From Papaver somniferum (Eukaryota; Streptophyta; Magnoliopsida; Ranunculales; Papaveraceae), in NCBI RefSeq assembly GCF_003573695.1, contig NC_039358.1, forward strand, positions 193,230,418-193,294,417: 64,000 nt of DNA, written 5' to 3'. Within the stretch, counting starts at the first letter, position 1, and every line of letters starts with the position of its first letter. Under the pieces are notes generated by a model. That model was given only the letters and a program-made list of their open reading frames with translations, made no database searches and was not told the DNA's origin. Below are positions 43,993 to 54,450 of this stretch, in pieces. The position numbers and the translations under genes are program-made.

Positions 43993-46334
43993 TGAAAAAG
44001 TGGGGGTCTAACAACCACACCCAATATTTCGCTTAGCAATCTGTATGGACAAACTCTAATATACTTTCTAGAGAATCAACTAGACAGTCAGACTCAATCT
44101 ACATAATAGTATATCAAAGAGTTTATATCTCAATCTCTCGATTTGATCTTACTCAAGCAAATAGAAATCTGCGAGTCTTTATCAAAGAGAGATAACTTGG
44201 ATGGTACCAAAGACCAATATCCAAGTGTCAATCAATTTAAATCAACAACCAAAAGGTCGGATATTCTAATTGATTGAACAACGCATAACCTGTATTATTT
44301 CAATTATATAAACAAATATAATGCGGAATAGAAATAACACAGACACCAAAATTTTGTTAACGAGGAAACCGCAAATGCAGAAAAACCCCGAGACCTAGTC
44401 CATATTGAACACACATTGTATTAAGCCGCTACAGACACTAGCCTACTCCAAATTAACTTCGGTCTGGACTGTAGTTGAACCCCAATAAATCTCACACTGA
44501 TCCAAGGTACAGTTATGCTCCTACACCTCTAATCCCAGCAGGATACTGCACACTTGATTCCCTTAGCTGATCTCACCCACAACTAAGAGTTGCTACGACC
44601 CAAAGTCAAAGACTTTAATAAACAAATCTGTATCACACAGAAAAGTCTACGATAATAGATAAATCCGTCTCCCACGAATATACCTACGTGTTTTGTTCCG
44701 TCTTTTGATAAATCAAGGTGAACAGGAACCAATCAATAATACCAGACTTATATTCCCGAAGAACAACTTAGTATTATTAATCACCTCACAATAATCTTAA
44801 TTGACGCAACGAAAAAAAATATTGTGGAATCACAAATGATGAGACAAATTTTGTTTGTGATTACTTTTCTATCTTGCCTATCGGAGATATAAAATCTCAA
44901 GCCAATTATTTCAATTGTATTCGTACGGTAGAAGATGCAAGATCAGATCACACAACTACAAGAAAAGTAGTATCGGTCTGGCTTCACAATCCAATAAAGT
45001 CTTTAAGTCGTTAACCTGGTTTAGAAGAAGAAACCAAAGGTTAAAGGAGAATCGACTCTAGCTTAGCACAACTAGCATCACACAGAATGTGTGGGGATTA
45101 GGTTTCCCAGTTGCTAGAGTTCTCCCTTATATACACTTTCAAATCAGGGTTTGCAATCAATGTTAGCTTAGTAACAAAGCATTCAATATTCACCGAAAAA
45201 TGAAAACCTGATTAGATTCAAGCTAATATTTCTCAACCGTTAGATCGAAAACTTAGCTCGTCACAAAGAAATGAAATGTCCAATTTTGGGTTTATGAACC
45301 GTACCCAAACATTAACATTTGTTGGTTCAACAAGTCAACCAAATGGTTAGCCATATGATTACTCTCATATCAACCTTATTCTTCTTCACCATAACTAGTT
45401 CAAATGACTCAAATGAACTAGTTAGAGAGTTGTTCAATTGTAAGGAAATATTATGTAACTACACAAGACACAATTGAAGCAAAATCGGTTTGATTCACTC
45501 GAATCGGTTCATGAACTTTGTAGCCACGGTTTGAAAAATCACTCCTTAGTTTATTTAAACATTAGTTCAAGAACAACCGACTTTAGATATAACCTGCTCA
45601 AGTTCGCGGACTGGGTTCGCGGACTTAAGCTCATGGAAGGAGTACACACTCTCCAGCAGAAAATCTCGGGCCGAGAAGTTTCGCAAGTTCGTGGACTGAG
45701 TTCGCGGACTTGGCTCACGCCACTTCCACTTCTCTTGATCAACAAAGTTCGCAAACTTTGGTTCAAGGAATAAAGACTTAATCATATATGTGTTTCCACA
45801 ACAATGCTTATATCCTACAATGGTTATGTAATCTAAACTCTCATTTCAATCATTGAAACATTCTCAGAGGACGGATATAGCCGTTATTCACATACCATTT
45901 TTCGTCAGAGCAATTTTCAAAGTGATTGAAACATAACATGACTTTCGTCACTAGGTAAAGATGAATTCGGCTAAAGCGAAAGCTTACCAACACACAAACT
46001 CGTCTCAAAGTAGCAAATGTCCATAATGAAAGTATATATATCAAAACGACTTTTGTCTCAAGAGTAGGAGATAGAGTAAATAGACTTTTGAGTGACAGAT
46101 AAGTTCAAGTCTCCACATACTTTTTATCGACGAAGATATACCAGTTCCTTGAGTAGTCCTTCGTCTTGTATGATGATTGCCATGGAGTTCTTGAGCTCAA
46201 CTACACTTTATATCCTAGTCCAAGACCTTTATCTATGTAGGCTAGAAATCAAGACTTATAGTTTTGATCACTAACATTGACAAACATGCTTGAGATAGCA
46301 ACACATGCGAGATCGACCGAGCAATGCTCTAACA
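43993..46334 (-). repeat. 5' LTR of the reverse Sirevirus-like element (2,342 bp)
   Basis: It is close to 29082-31435 throughout, with small indels. On minus it starts TGTTAGAGCATTGCTCGGTCG and ends CCCACTTTTTCA. A TATA-like TATATAA lies on minus at 45127-45133. A palindromic array of gttcgcggact units lies at 45600-45760, with one more unit than the other LTR (ctgggttcgcggactt at 45612). Confidence 0.9.
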
Positions 46335-46939
46335 GATTATTTACTAGAGTTAAGTTCGTATGGGTGAGTTAGAAATTTATGAGGATATGAAACTTACAAG
46401 TATTACTCAAATACTTGAAGAATGGCGAATAAGTAAAGAGCTACATCGACGACATCATCCTTCCTCTTGAGGTTAGTAATATTTGACTTGAACTGTTTCA
46501 TTCCTAATGTATCTTTCAAGTCGTGCTATATTGAAAACATAACTGCGAAGCTGTGAATGATTATAGTCTAGTTAAACGTAGTATTAAGGAATTATAATAC
46601 GAAGTATAACGCCTATCTTTTGAACTTCGTATATAAGACATCAACATAATCGTATGAATGCTACTGTGATTATGTATGGGTATGAATGAATATTTTGTCC
46701 TAGGAAATAATGTTTTACATTCGTTTAAAGGAAGTACAATTCATAAACTTGTTTTATGAATCGAAAGGGAAATCACTAGGCTTATTGGTATTGTTATTCA
46801 TTGAAAATCTTTGGATTACCAATATGTGTGTGTAGTATAACCGCTCATAACTTGTATGTATCTTGGTAAAACTATTCACAATGCCTGACTTATGTATCGG
46901 TATGACTTTTATTAGTGAAACCAATCTTAAGTAATCACC

Positions 46940-47195
46940 TGAGATGGTATGATCGATATTTGTAATTAGTGTGACCAATCCTAGTCATTGGGTAACCGAT
47001 CCTAGTACTTGGTGGGACTAATCACAAGATGTGTAATAGATCCTTGTAGTAGGTTAACTAGTTTTAGTAATTGGTGTAACCGATCCTATAACCGATCACA
47101 AGTAATACCCTGAGAAAGTGATAACCGATCCTGGTACTTAGTTAGCCATTTTATGGAAACTAGTGTAACCGATCCTAGTAGCCACTTGGAGGTAG
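46940..47195. repeat. Degenerate minisatellite in LTR2
   Basis: Units like gtgtaaccgatcctagtaattgg recur about eight times with variation (e.g. accaatcctagtcattgggt, accgatcctagtacttggtg, accgatcctggtacttag). Confidence 0.7.
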
Positions 47196-48859
47196 AACCA
47201 AACTTTGTGTTTGGTAGAACCGTTAAACCCATGAATAGTGATTGAATGTTTTTAATCAATCACATAGTTCTTGGAAATAGATGAACCAATTCTAAACTCG
47301 TTTTGAAGTGTGGAAAATCGGTTCCAAGATTGTAAATATGAAAGAGGATTTACAAAGTAAAGATGTCGACATACTTTGAACATGTGCAGTAATTCTTATC
47401 TATTATTGTTCAAAGATATTCCTTAATAACTAAAGGAGAATCCCGAACCGAAATAAATTGAGAATCTTTTAATTAAGGTTTTTAATTTTATATGCTTTTA
47501 ATTTCCAGCAACTAAATGCATATATGTAGAAAATAAAAATTGGTAATGTGCATTTACTAATTGGAGATTTTCTACTGAGAGTTCAGTGAATATTTAGACA
47601 GAGAATTTCCAGGAATTATGAAAACCGATTTTGGATTTATTGTATATCTTTGAGAATATTCAATTTTGGAAATTCCTTGGTGTCCAAACTTCCTTGGTCT
47701 ATAAATATTAAAGTTTGCATTTCGAGCAAACTAATCCTCAGAGCCAGCGAAACTACCTAGTTGTGTTGTTACTGGTGGATCCATCTATTCGGAGAGGAAA
47801 GTAACCTATTTAGGCGAAATCTCTTACGATCGCTCGTTTATAAGACTTCTTTTGGATTGAGAAGCTCTACGAGTACCATCGGTGGGAAGCTAGATAATTG
47901 TAGTTTATTATTAGTTTTCGATTAATTTGGTGGACTAACGGTTGTTGAACTTTGATTGCACCTAGTTTGTTTATGCTTGAGAATCTTCTCTTCTGATATA
48001 ATATTCACTCAAACTAGATCGAAGTATCGACAGGGATCTTTAGACTATTTGTAGATCTAAAGACGTCTTGTGATAATCCGTCATTAACAGACTCCGTTCT
48101 GTATGTCATTGATCACAAGAGATTCAAGTTGTTTGTGTGCAGGTGTTTATTGAAGATCTAAGAAGATTTGAAGACAAAGAATATTTCTTATTTGAGTTCA
48201 TAATCTTTGGTGTGCATAAAACTTGATCGGATGGGGATCCAACTATAATCGGTTTATCTTTTGATAGATTGGATTGATTAATTGCGTAGATCGGCATCAA
48301 TACATTTCTTTGTGATTCATAGTGTTGATTACATAGTCTAAACAATTACTTTGGTAGTTGCTAAATAGATTGATCTAGAACCCGACAAAGGAGTTTATTG
48401 GTTAAACGGAAGAGCCTTTTGTCAAACTCATATCACGTTGTTTGTAAAGAGTTCTTACCAAAAAGATTTGTTGTTATTTTACTGTTGGGAATACGAACCA
48501 AAGGAATTGTTCCAAGTGCGTGACTTATTGCAAGTTGGAGGCGCAGGGATACTGAGGGAACTAGGTGAACTATATGTTTAGTTGCTTGGTCTCAACTAGA
48601 CGAAGTTGGTTTAGATTTTGTATAGCGGCTTAATTATGAGAGTATTCAATTCTTGACAAGGTCCCAGGGTTTTTCTGCATTTGCGGTTTCCTCGTTAACA
48701 AAATCTTTCCGTGTCTTTTACTTTTCTATTTCCGTAATTATAATTGATTTATTATAATTAGAAGTAAGATACACAAACTTTAATTCCTAATTACTTGATA
48801 GAAATCCTATAGTGTTTGGTTAAGTCTGAACCTATTATCAAGTAATCATACTTCATTGT

Positions 48860-49010
48860 TATATTGTCTCGATCTTGTATCCATAGTCAATCACGCAAGT
48901 TATCTTGTTGTCGTATTGTCTCGATCTCGTATACATAGACGATCGCACGAAGTGTGAACCGATTCGTTGTATTGTCTCGACTCAGTCCAATAGACAATCA
49001 CTTTCGGAGA
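48860..49010. repeat. Three tandem units near the 3' end of LTR2
   Basis: tattgtctcgatcttgtatc, tattgtctcgatctcgtata and tattgtctcgactcagtcca begin units about 50 bp long, each followed by catagwc-like and aatca/gatc sequence. Confidence 0.7.
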
Positions 49011-49452
49011 CAGGACTTATAGGTGGAAAAGTTTTAGATTGAGGTATATTTGGGTACCTCGTATTTTCAATTTGTATCAGAGCAGGCAAACACGAAAGGA
49101 TCTAACAATCTTTGTTTGGTGCGATCCAACCTATAAGAAATGAACTCGAGTTCTCATGAATCGACTTCAATTAACGTACCTCCAAGATTTGACGGAACAA
49201 ACTATCTATGGTGGAAATATGCTATGAGATCTTTTCTTCAATCACGAGACTTTAATACATGGCTATTAGTCGTCGATGGTTATAATCGTCCGAAAGTAGA
49301 AAATTCGGAAACTGAGTTTAAACGCTTAGTGGATTACTCAAACGAGGAAAAGGCTTTTGCTAAGCAGAATTCATAGCTAGACTGGATTCTACAGGTTTAA
49401 AGTTTGTGGAAGTTCAAAAAATCCTTGAAAATCAATGGAAACTTCAGAATAG

Positions 49453-50454
49453 GTGAAAGTTAGTCAAGTCCGGACCAAATCAGGTTTGGAAAACGTTGTG
49501 AAGGAGAAGTCCGTGTTACAGCCAAACTCTAGTTTGGAAACCAAGTCCGTGGAAACAACAAATTCAGAGTTTAAGTCCGCTGCAAACTCTGATTTCCAGC
49601 CCGTGTCCAAAGCCAAAACTAATAAGGATTTGGAGGATATGTCCGTGTCTGGGTATAAGCATAATTCAAAGAATAATTCTGCTGATGGTCAGTCCGTCAG
49701 AAAGTCCAATACTTTGGTTGGCAAAGACGTTAGTGCTTCAGATGATGACACTTCTACAAATGGATGGACATCAGTGAAGGGTAAGAATTCTCCTAATAAA
49801 GGCATTCCTTTTATTTTTACTCCTTTTACTCCTTTTGTGGAGGAATTATTAAGCACCGAAGTAGTGGTTAAAAACAATTTTGATGCTCTATCATCTGAGT
49901 TAGGCCTTGCTAATGATATTAGTGAGGATTTGGGGGTAGAAGAAGAACAATTTTTAGATGATTCTACTGACTCAGATGGTAGTATTGGCTCGAAAGAGTG
50001 GGGTGAAGTGGATGCTGATATTTTAGCTAGAAAAAAAGCTAGAAAAGTGGCCAATCAAGATGCAAAAATCATGGCTGCGAATTCATTGCATTCTGATGCT
50101 ACTTTGGAATCATCTTTCAGTAAGGATTCCAAATCCAATGAGGAAACTCCAAGCCATGACGTTGTTCATAACAAGGAAACTCAACTAGGATCGGAGGATA
50201 ATGTTTTTGATATGAATAATATTTTGTCTAAGGAGGAACTTGAAGAGGCAAGCAACATTCAGAATGATGATGTGCGTGCTAATTTTATTCGAAATCGAAG
50301 CTTTAGACAAGAGTATTTCAAGGAAAAAAAGGAGAAAATGGATAGAATGTCAACGAAGAAAAAAGCTCAATCTCCTATTAAGCTTGTGCCTGGTGGTAAT
50401 TATGCTTCAAAAGAAGATGAATATGAATATGAGGATATTTATGAATATGAATAG
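49453..50454 (+). pseudogene. LINE ORF1 C-terminal half, inner copy
   Basis: A 333-residue open frame without its own N-terminus. Ser/Lys/Asn-rich linker repeats (KSV, MSVSGY, QSVRKS every 10-20 residues) come first, then the conserved block PFIFTPFTPFVEELLSTEVV, KNNFDALSSELGL, EWGEVDADILARKKARKVAN, KEELEEASNIQNDDVRANFI and a Tyr/Glu-rich end (YEYEDIYEYE). The outer copy has the same blocks. Function within the RNP is inferred from the DUF4283/CCHC context of the outer copy. Confidence 0.65.
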
Positions 50455-50747
50455 AAGGATCCTTATACAGACCCTGATTGACACAAATAATTGTTGGTCT
50501 TCTTCCCAAGAACAGGAATTTTAGAGTTGGAAATAAGGGGCGCAAACGATATTAATATTCCTAGATCTCCTCTTTTTGTTATTTATTTGTGTTTAGGAGC
50601 TTATTTTCTGAGCTTTTAGCGTTATTTTGTTGCTATTTTCTTCCCCTTTGGTTTATGGGGGTGGGGAGGCCACGAGCCTCCCATTTTGTAATTCTTGTAA
50701 TTACGTTTTTTTTCTTTAATAAACCATTTTGACCTAGCAAAAAAAAA
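49463..50747 (+). mobile_element. ORF1-only LINE derivative, inner copy nested in the outer copy
   Basis: It is 5'-truncated within the ORF1 C-terminal half and ends with a nine-base poly-A (50739-50747). The outer copy's reading frame breaks off at ENQWKLQNR just before it and resumes at PMSKGFFVIM just after it, as expected if this copy landed inside the outer one. The two copies share ORF1 C-terminus, the RVGNKG/VGNKG remnant and a 3'UTR with cccctttggtttatgggggt. I see no clear TSD. Confidence 0.75.
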
Positions 50748-50752
50748 TATAC

Positions 50753-52560
50753 CTATGAGCAAAGGTTTCTTTGTTATTATGTTATCATCAGATTCGGACA
50801 AGGAGAAGATACGTGCTGAAAAGTGGTTTTTCAATAAAAAAATTCTGAGGTTGATTGATCGGTACCCAGGTTTTAATCCTGATAAACAAAGAACGTCCCA
50901 CGCAGCTGTTTGGGTACGTTTACTTGGTCTCCCTATTGATCTATGGACTGAGAGATCATTACTTTCGATTGGGAAAATCCTTGGAACACCAATTGTGGTG
51001 GATCAAAGAACCCTAAATCTTGAATATGGTCACTTTGCAGCTGTTTTGGTGGATATAGATTTCACAAAGCATATTCCTGAGCGAATCTCTATCACTGCAG
51101 GAGGTAAAAAATTTTGGAAATATGTTGATGTACCAATTTCACCTAAATTCTGTTTATCTTGCAATATTATTGGGCATGTTGATGGTGAATGCAAAAAGAA
51201 GAATAGCAAGAAGACTGCTGGTAAGGAAAAACAGATTGTTCAAACGAACAATAAACTTACAAACCAAGTTTGGCAAGAAAAATCAGCTAAAACTGATGAG
51301 GAAAAGGAGAAGTCTTTGAATCTGGATGATATGGAGGATAATACAGTTGATGCTTCAGTTGAGGATACACAGTTGAAGGAAGAGCTTGCTAGCTCTGAAT
51401 CTAAATTTTGTGAAGCTCAGTTCAGATTGCTTGGATGCAAAAATGCAATTGCAGCCAAGGAAGCGCTTGCTTCACGTACAAAATCTGCTCATGCAGAGGT
51501 TACACAAGTGACAAATACTATTTCTAATAATCAAGTTCAGACCGGGACTAATTCTGAATCCCAGTCCATGTCCGTGTTGTATTTGGACTCTCACCAAAGG
51601 TCTGTGTCTCAACATAATTCTGAGAATAAAACTCAGTCAAGGTCCGTGAATAAAAAAAATTCTGAGAAGAAAAATATGGAAGTTGTGACCGTATCCAAGC
51701 AAGATAATGTTCAGGAAATAACTTCTGAAGAGGCTTGGATTCCTGTGAAGGGTAAGACCCCTAATAAAAGTACTCCTTTTACCTTTACTTCTTTTATGCC
51801 TCATGTAGATGAATTGTTGAGAACTGAGGTTATGGTTACGCATAACAAATTTGATGCTCTTACAAGAGAACTTGGTCTTGATACTGAGACTAGTAATATG
51901 GAGAATGATAAGGAAAAGGGCACAAATTTGGAGGAAGAAACAAATGATTCTGATGATAATGTCATCTCTAAAAGATGGGGTGATGTTGATGCGGATATTG
52001 TTGCAAGAAAACAAGCTAGAAAAGTTGCAAAGAAGGCTGCAAAAATTCTGGCTTTGAGGAAGGTACAATCTGATGATAACAATGATTCCAAGTTCAACAA
52101 TTCTGACTCCAACAAGGAATCCCGTGAATCCAACTTGGATTTGGAAATAGAAAACAGTTTGGATAAGGCAACTTCTAGCTGTGAATTTTACTTGGAAAAT
52201 ATTTTAATAAAGGAGGAACTAGAAGTGGCAAGTAAAATTCAGAATGAGGAAGTTCGTGCTAATTTCAATTAGAAGTACAACATATAGAAAAGAGCTTTTC
52301 AAGGAAAAAAAGATCTAATGGATAGAATAATAACTAAGAATCATGCTCAATTTAAGCTTGGTTCTGGTAAGAAACAAACTCAATATCATATCAAGCTTGT
52401 TCCTGGTGGTAATTATGCTTCGGATGAAGATGAATATGGTGATATTTATGAAGATGAATATAATGAGCATTATAGAGGCCCTGATTTGACACAAATAATA
52501 TCTAGCCTTCTACTTAAGAAGAGGAATTTTAGAGTGGGAAATAAGGGGCGCAAACGTTTT
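50753..52560 (+). pseudogene. LINE ORF1-like protein, outer copy (DUF4283 and CCHC knuckle)
   Basis: The frame from 50753 to 52272 reads PMSKGFFVIMLSSDSDKEKI, WVRLLGLPIDLWTERSLLSI, YGHFAAVLVDIDFTKHIPER and the knuckle CLSCNIIGHVDGEC, the usual DUF4283-zinc knuckle order of plant LINE ORF1/gag-like proteins that bind RNA. The linker has repeated MSV/RSV motifs, then SEEAWIPVKGKTPNKSTPFT, ISKRWGDVDADIVARKQARK and KEELEVASKIQNEEVRAN. A stop at 52272 is followed by the acidic end (GGNYASDEDEYGDIYEDEYN) to 52560. The N-terminus (FVEVQKILENQWKLQNR) is at 49397-49455, before the nested copy. Confidence 0.75.
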
Positions 52561-54040
52561 TAATGTTTCTAGTCTTCCTCTTTTTGTTAATTTTTTGTGT
52601 TTAGAAGCTTCTTTTATGAGCTTTTAGTGCTTTTTTATTGTTATTTTTCACCCCTTTGGTTTATGGGGGTATGGAGCTTTGTGCTTCAAACTTGTAATTC
52701 TTGTATTACGTTTTTTTGTTATAATAAATCTTGGACTTAACAAAAAAAAGTGATCTACAACATCATGTATCAACATGTCAAACTTCGAAAGAAGCTTGGG
52801 ATAATCTTCAGATTGTATTCGAAGGAAACACATCAGAGAAATAAGCTAGACTTCAAACTCTTACGTCCGATTGGGAAAACTTTCGAATGGATGACAACGA
52901 CACTTTTGAAGAGTTTCATATTAAACTCTCTGAGATAATTAATGCTTCTTTCTCACTTGGAAAGACTATTTCTGAAAAACATATAGTATGCAGAATTCTC
53001 GGATCGTTGCTATCTAGATACAAATCTAAGAAGCATGCAATCATAGAAGCAAATGATATTTCTACACTCTCGCGAAGCACACTCGTTGGAAATTTAAAGA
53101 TATTTGATCATGAATCACAGTCTATTCAAACTAAAGGAATTGCTTTCAAAGCTGCAAAAATTCCAAAAGCTCCAATGGAGAAAAGTAGACAAATGGATGA
53201 TTCAGATGAACTGATTGCAAAAATTTCTGATGATGAAATTGAACAATCATTATCATTAATCACTATACAGTTTAGAGATCTCTTGAAGAAAAGAAATAAG
53301 AGATTCATAAAAGATAATTATCGATCTTCTCGTCCACATGATCGTGTTACTGTCAAGAAAGATCAGGAAGAAAATGATGAACATCAGCCTCAGTGCTTTA
53401 AGTGTAAAGGGTTTGGTCATATGGCTAAAGACTGTCCCAATATTAAGAAATACACTGGAAGCAAGGCACTGTCTGTAACTCTTGATGAGTCCTCTGATTC
53501 ATATAACTCTGAAGAAGAGGAAACAACTAATATTGCATTAGTTTTCAATCTTATTCCTTCCTCCTCCGTTAGTGATTTAACCATTTTAAAAATGGACATA
53601 TCTTCCGATATTATTAAATCATCTAATGGTAAAGGGAAAAATAAGACAAGATGCAAAAACTGTCTCAAAAACAGAATTGCTAAAACTTGCATAGGCAACC
53701 CAAGTCAATCTCAAGATACTTCGTTAGTTCGAAGTAATAAAAGGAGACTATTTCATACAATACTAGATCAAGAACACTCTGGTTTTTCAAAATTCCATAA
53801 TGAGAGAAAACCTTATACTAATACCACCTGATTGGTATTAGAATTCTTTCCTCACAACGTGTGCCAAATCTTGTGAGGAAGAAGAAAGATCAAGGCACTT
53901 ATGTGTAGATTATGGGAACAAAAATCTAGTAATTGAAAAAAATATGTGAGATATTCGTATTTATGGAAATATTATATTTTCGAAAGTATGAAAACTATAA
54001 AAAGATCCTTCTCCTTATTTGGTCATTCCTTGTCTGAAGT

Positions 54041-54397
54041 ATGAGTCTGGATCCAATGTCTTCTCTTGATAAGATGCTAGATCAGAAAGATCACTTCAAG
54101 AATAAGTCTGCATCTTCTCTGGATATTGAGAAATCAAAGAGTAAAATCAAAAAGAGAGATTGGCTTAGCAAGAAGGAAAGAGAGAATATGTTGAAGAAAG
54201 ATCAGTGTATCGAAGCATTGACACACTTCTGTGTTCAATCAAAGACAGAATTACATGTTCTTGCAGAATCCTTCACAAGAATTTCTCAACTGCAAGAAAT
54301 TCTGGTCAAACAACAAGGTTATCTACTTGAAGAATTTCACAAGTTGAAGACTGAAAGTAATAATCTACCTTTCTCCAGCATTGAGATGAAGGATTAA
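54041..54397 (+). CDS. Small helical ORF after gag in the LTR2 element
   Basis: 118 residues, starting MSLDPMSSLDKMLDQKDHFK. Very rich in Lys, Glu, Ser and Leu, with a probable coiled coil in the C-terminal half (LQEILVKQQGYLLEEFHKLK). No known domain. It sits about 200 bp after gag where a protease-integrase frame should start, as the 41818-42180 ORF does in the reverse element. Confidence 0.4.
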   Translation: MSLDPMSSLDKMLDQKDHFKNKSASSLDIEKSKSKIKKRDWLSKKERENMLKKDQCIEALTHFCVQSKTELHVLAESFTRISQLQEILVKQQGYLLEEFHKLKTESNNLPFSSIEMKD

Positions 54398-54450
54398 GTC
54401 AAGGAAAATAGACATCGGTTTTTGATTTCTTTCAATAATTGTATAAGGTC

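Larger units (their letters stand above)
29082..46334 (-). mobile_element. Pol-less Sirevirus-like element, minus strand, TSD GATTA
   Basis: A 5' LTR (46334-43993), primer site (43990-43979), gag (43928-42774), a small ORF (42180-41818), multiple polypurine boxes and a 3' LTR (31435-29082) lie in order on the minus strand, between exact 5-bp duplications GATTA (29077-29081 and 46335-46339). Without the nested 8.7-kb Athila-like element (32875-41568) it is about 8.55 kb. The interior is about 3.9 kb and lacks protease, integrase, RT and RNase H. LTR start TGTTAGAGC, an initiator-Met primer site, repeated AAGGGGGAG boxes and a coiled-coil gag with a CCHC knuckle all fit the Sirevirus (SIRE/Maximus) lineage of Ty1-copia. 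Confidence 0.85.
46335..49069 (+). repeat. LTR2: right part, with TATA box and internal repeats
   Basis: It starts with the duplicated GATTA and continues the LTR begun at 28982 (about 2.83 kb in total). A TATA box TATAAATA is at 47700-47707. It ends cctcgtattttca, followed by atttgtatcagagcaggc, a decayed initiator-Met primer site (49070-49086). The block gggtttttctgcatttgcggtttcctcgttaac near 48665 is shared with the other Sirevirus-like LTRs, while the U3 part is very different. Confidence 0.75.
49394..52750 (+). mobile_element. ORF1-only LINE derivative (outer copy) in the copia gag
   Basis: The insert is flanked by tggattctaca (49383-49393) and the similar tgatctaca (52751-52759), and ends in an eight-base poly-A (52742-52749). 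It encodes a plant LINE ORF1-type protein (DUF4283-like plus CCHC knuckle), then directly a 3'UTR and tail, with no endonuclease or RT. It is itself split by a second copy of the family (about 49463-50747). Just after ORF1 the frame reads RNFRVGNKGRKR, which resembles the start of plant LINE ORF2 (WNIRGVGNKG); the family may therefore derive from a LINE that lost nearly all of ORF2. Confidence 0.75.
49140..53831 (+). pseudogene. gag: Ty1-copia Gag of the LTR2 element, split by a LINE
   Basis: Part 1 (49140-49393) begins MNSSSHESTSINVPPRFDGT and has the copia capsid core (YLWWKYAMRSFLQS, WLLVVDGYNRPKVE). After removal of the insert the frame continues exactly at 52760 with HHVSTCQTSKEAWDNLQIVF, then RMDDNDTFEEFHIKLSEIIN, and a CCHC knuckle CFKCKGFGHMAKDC near 53395. 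The acidic tail runs to 53831. A TAG before LDWI and a TAA after NTSEK are premature stops. This is the only copy in the window with the UBN2-type capsid core; the other Sirevirus-like gags here start downstream of it. Confidence 0.85.

Noticed and set aside
49689..50054. 121-aa and other minus-strand frames across the LINE ORF1 (also 51637-52133)
   Set aside because: Antisense shadows of the plus-strand ORF1 frame.
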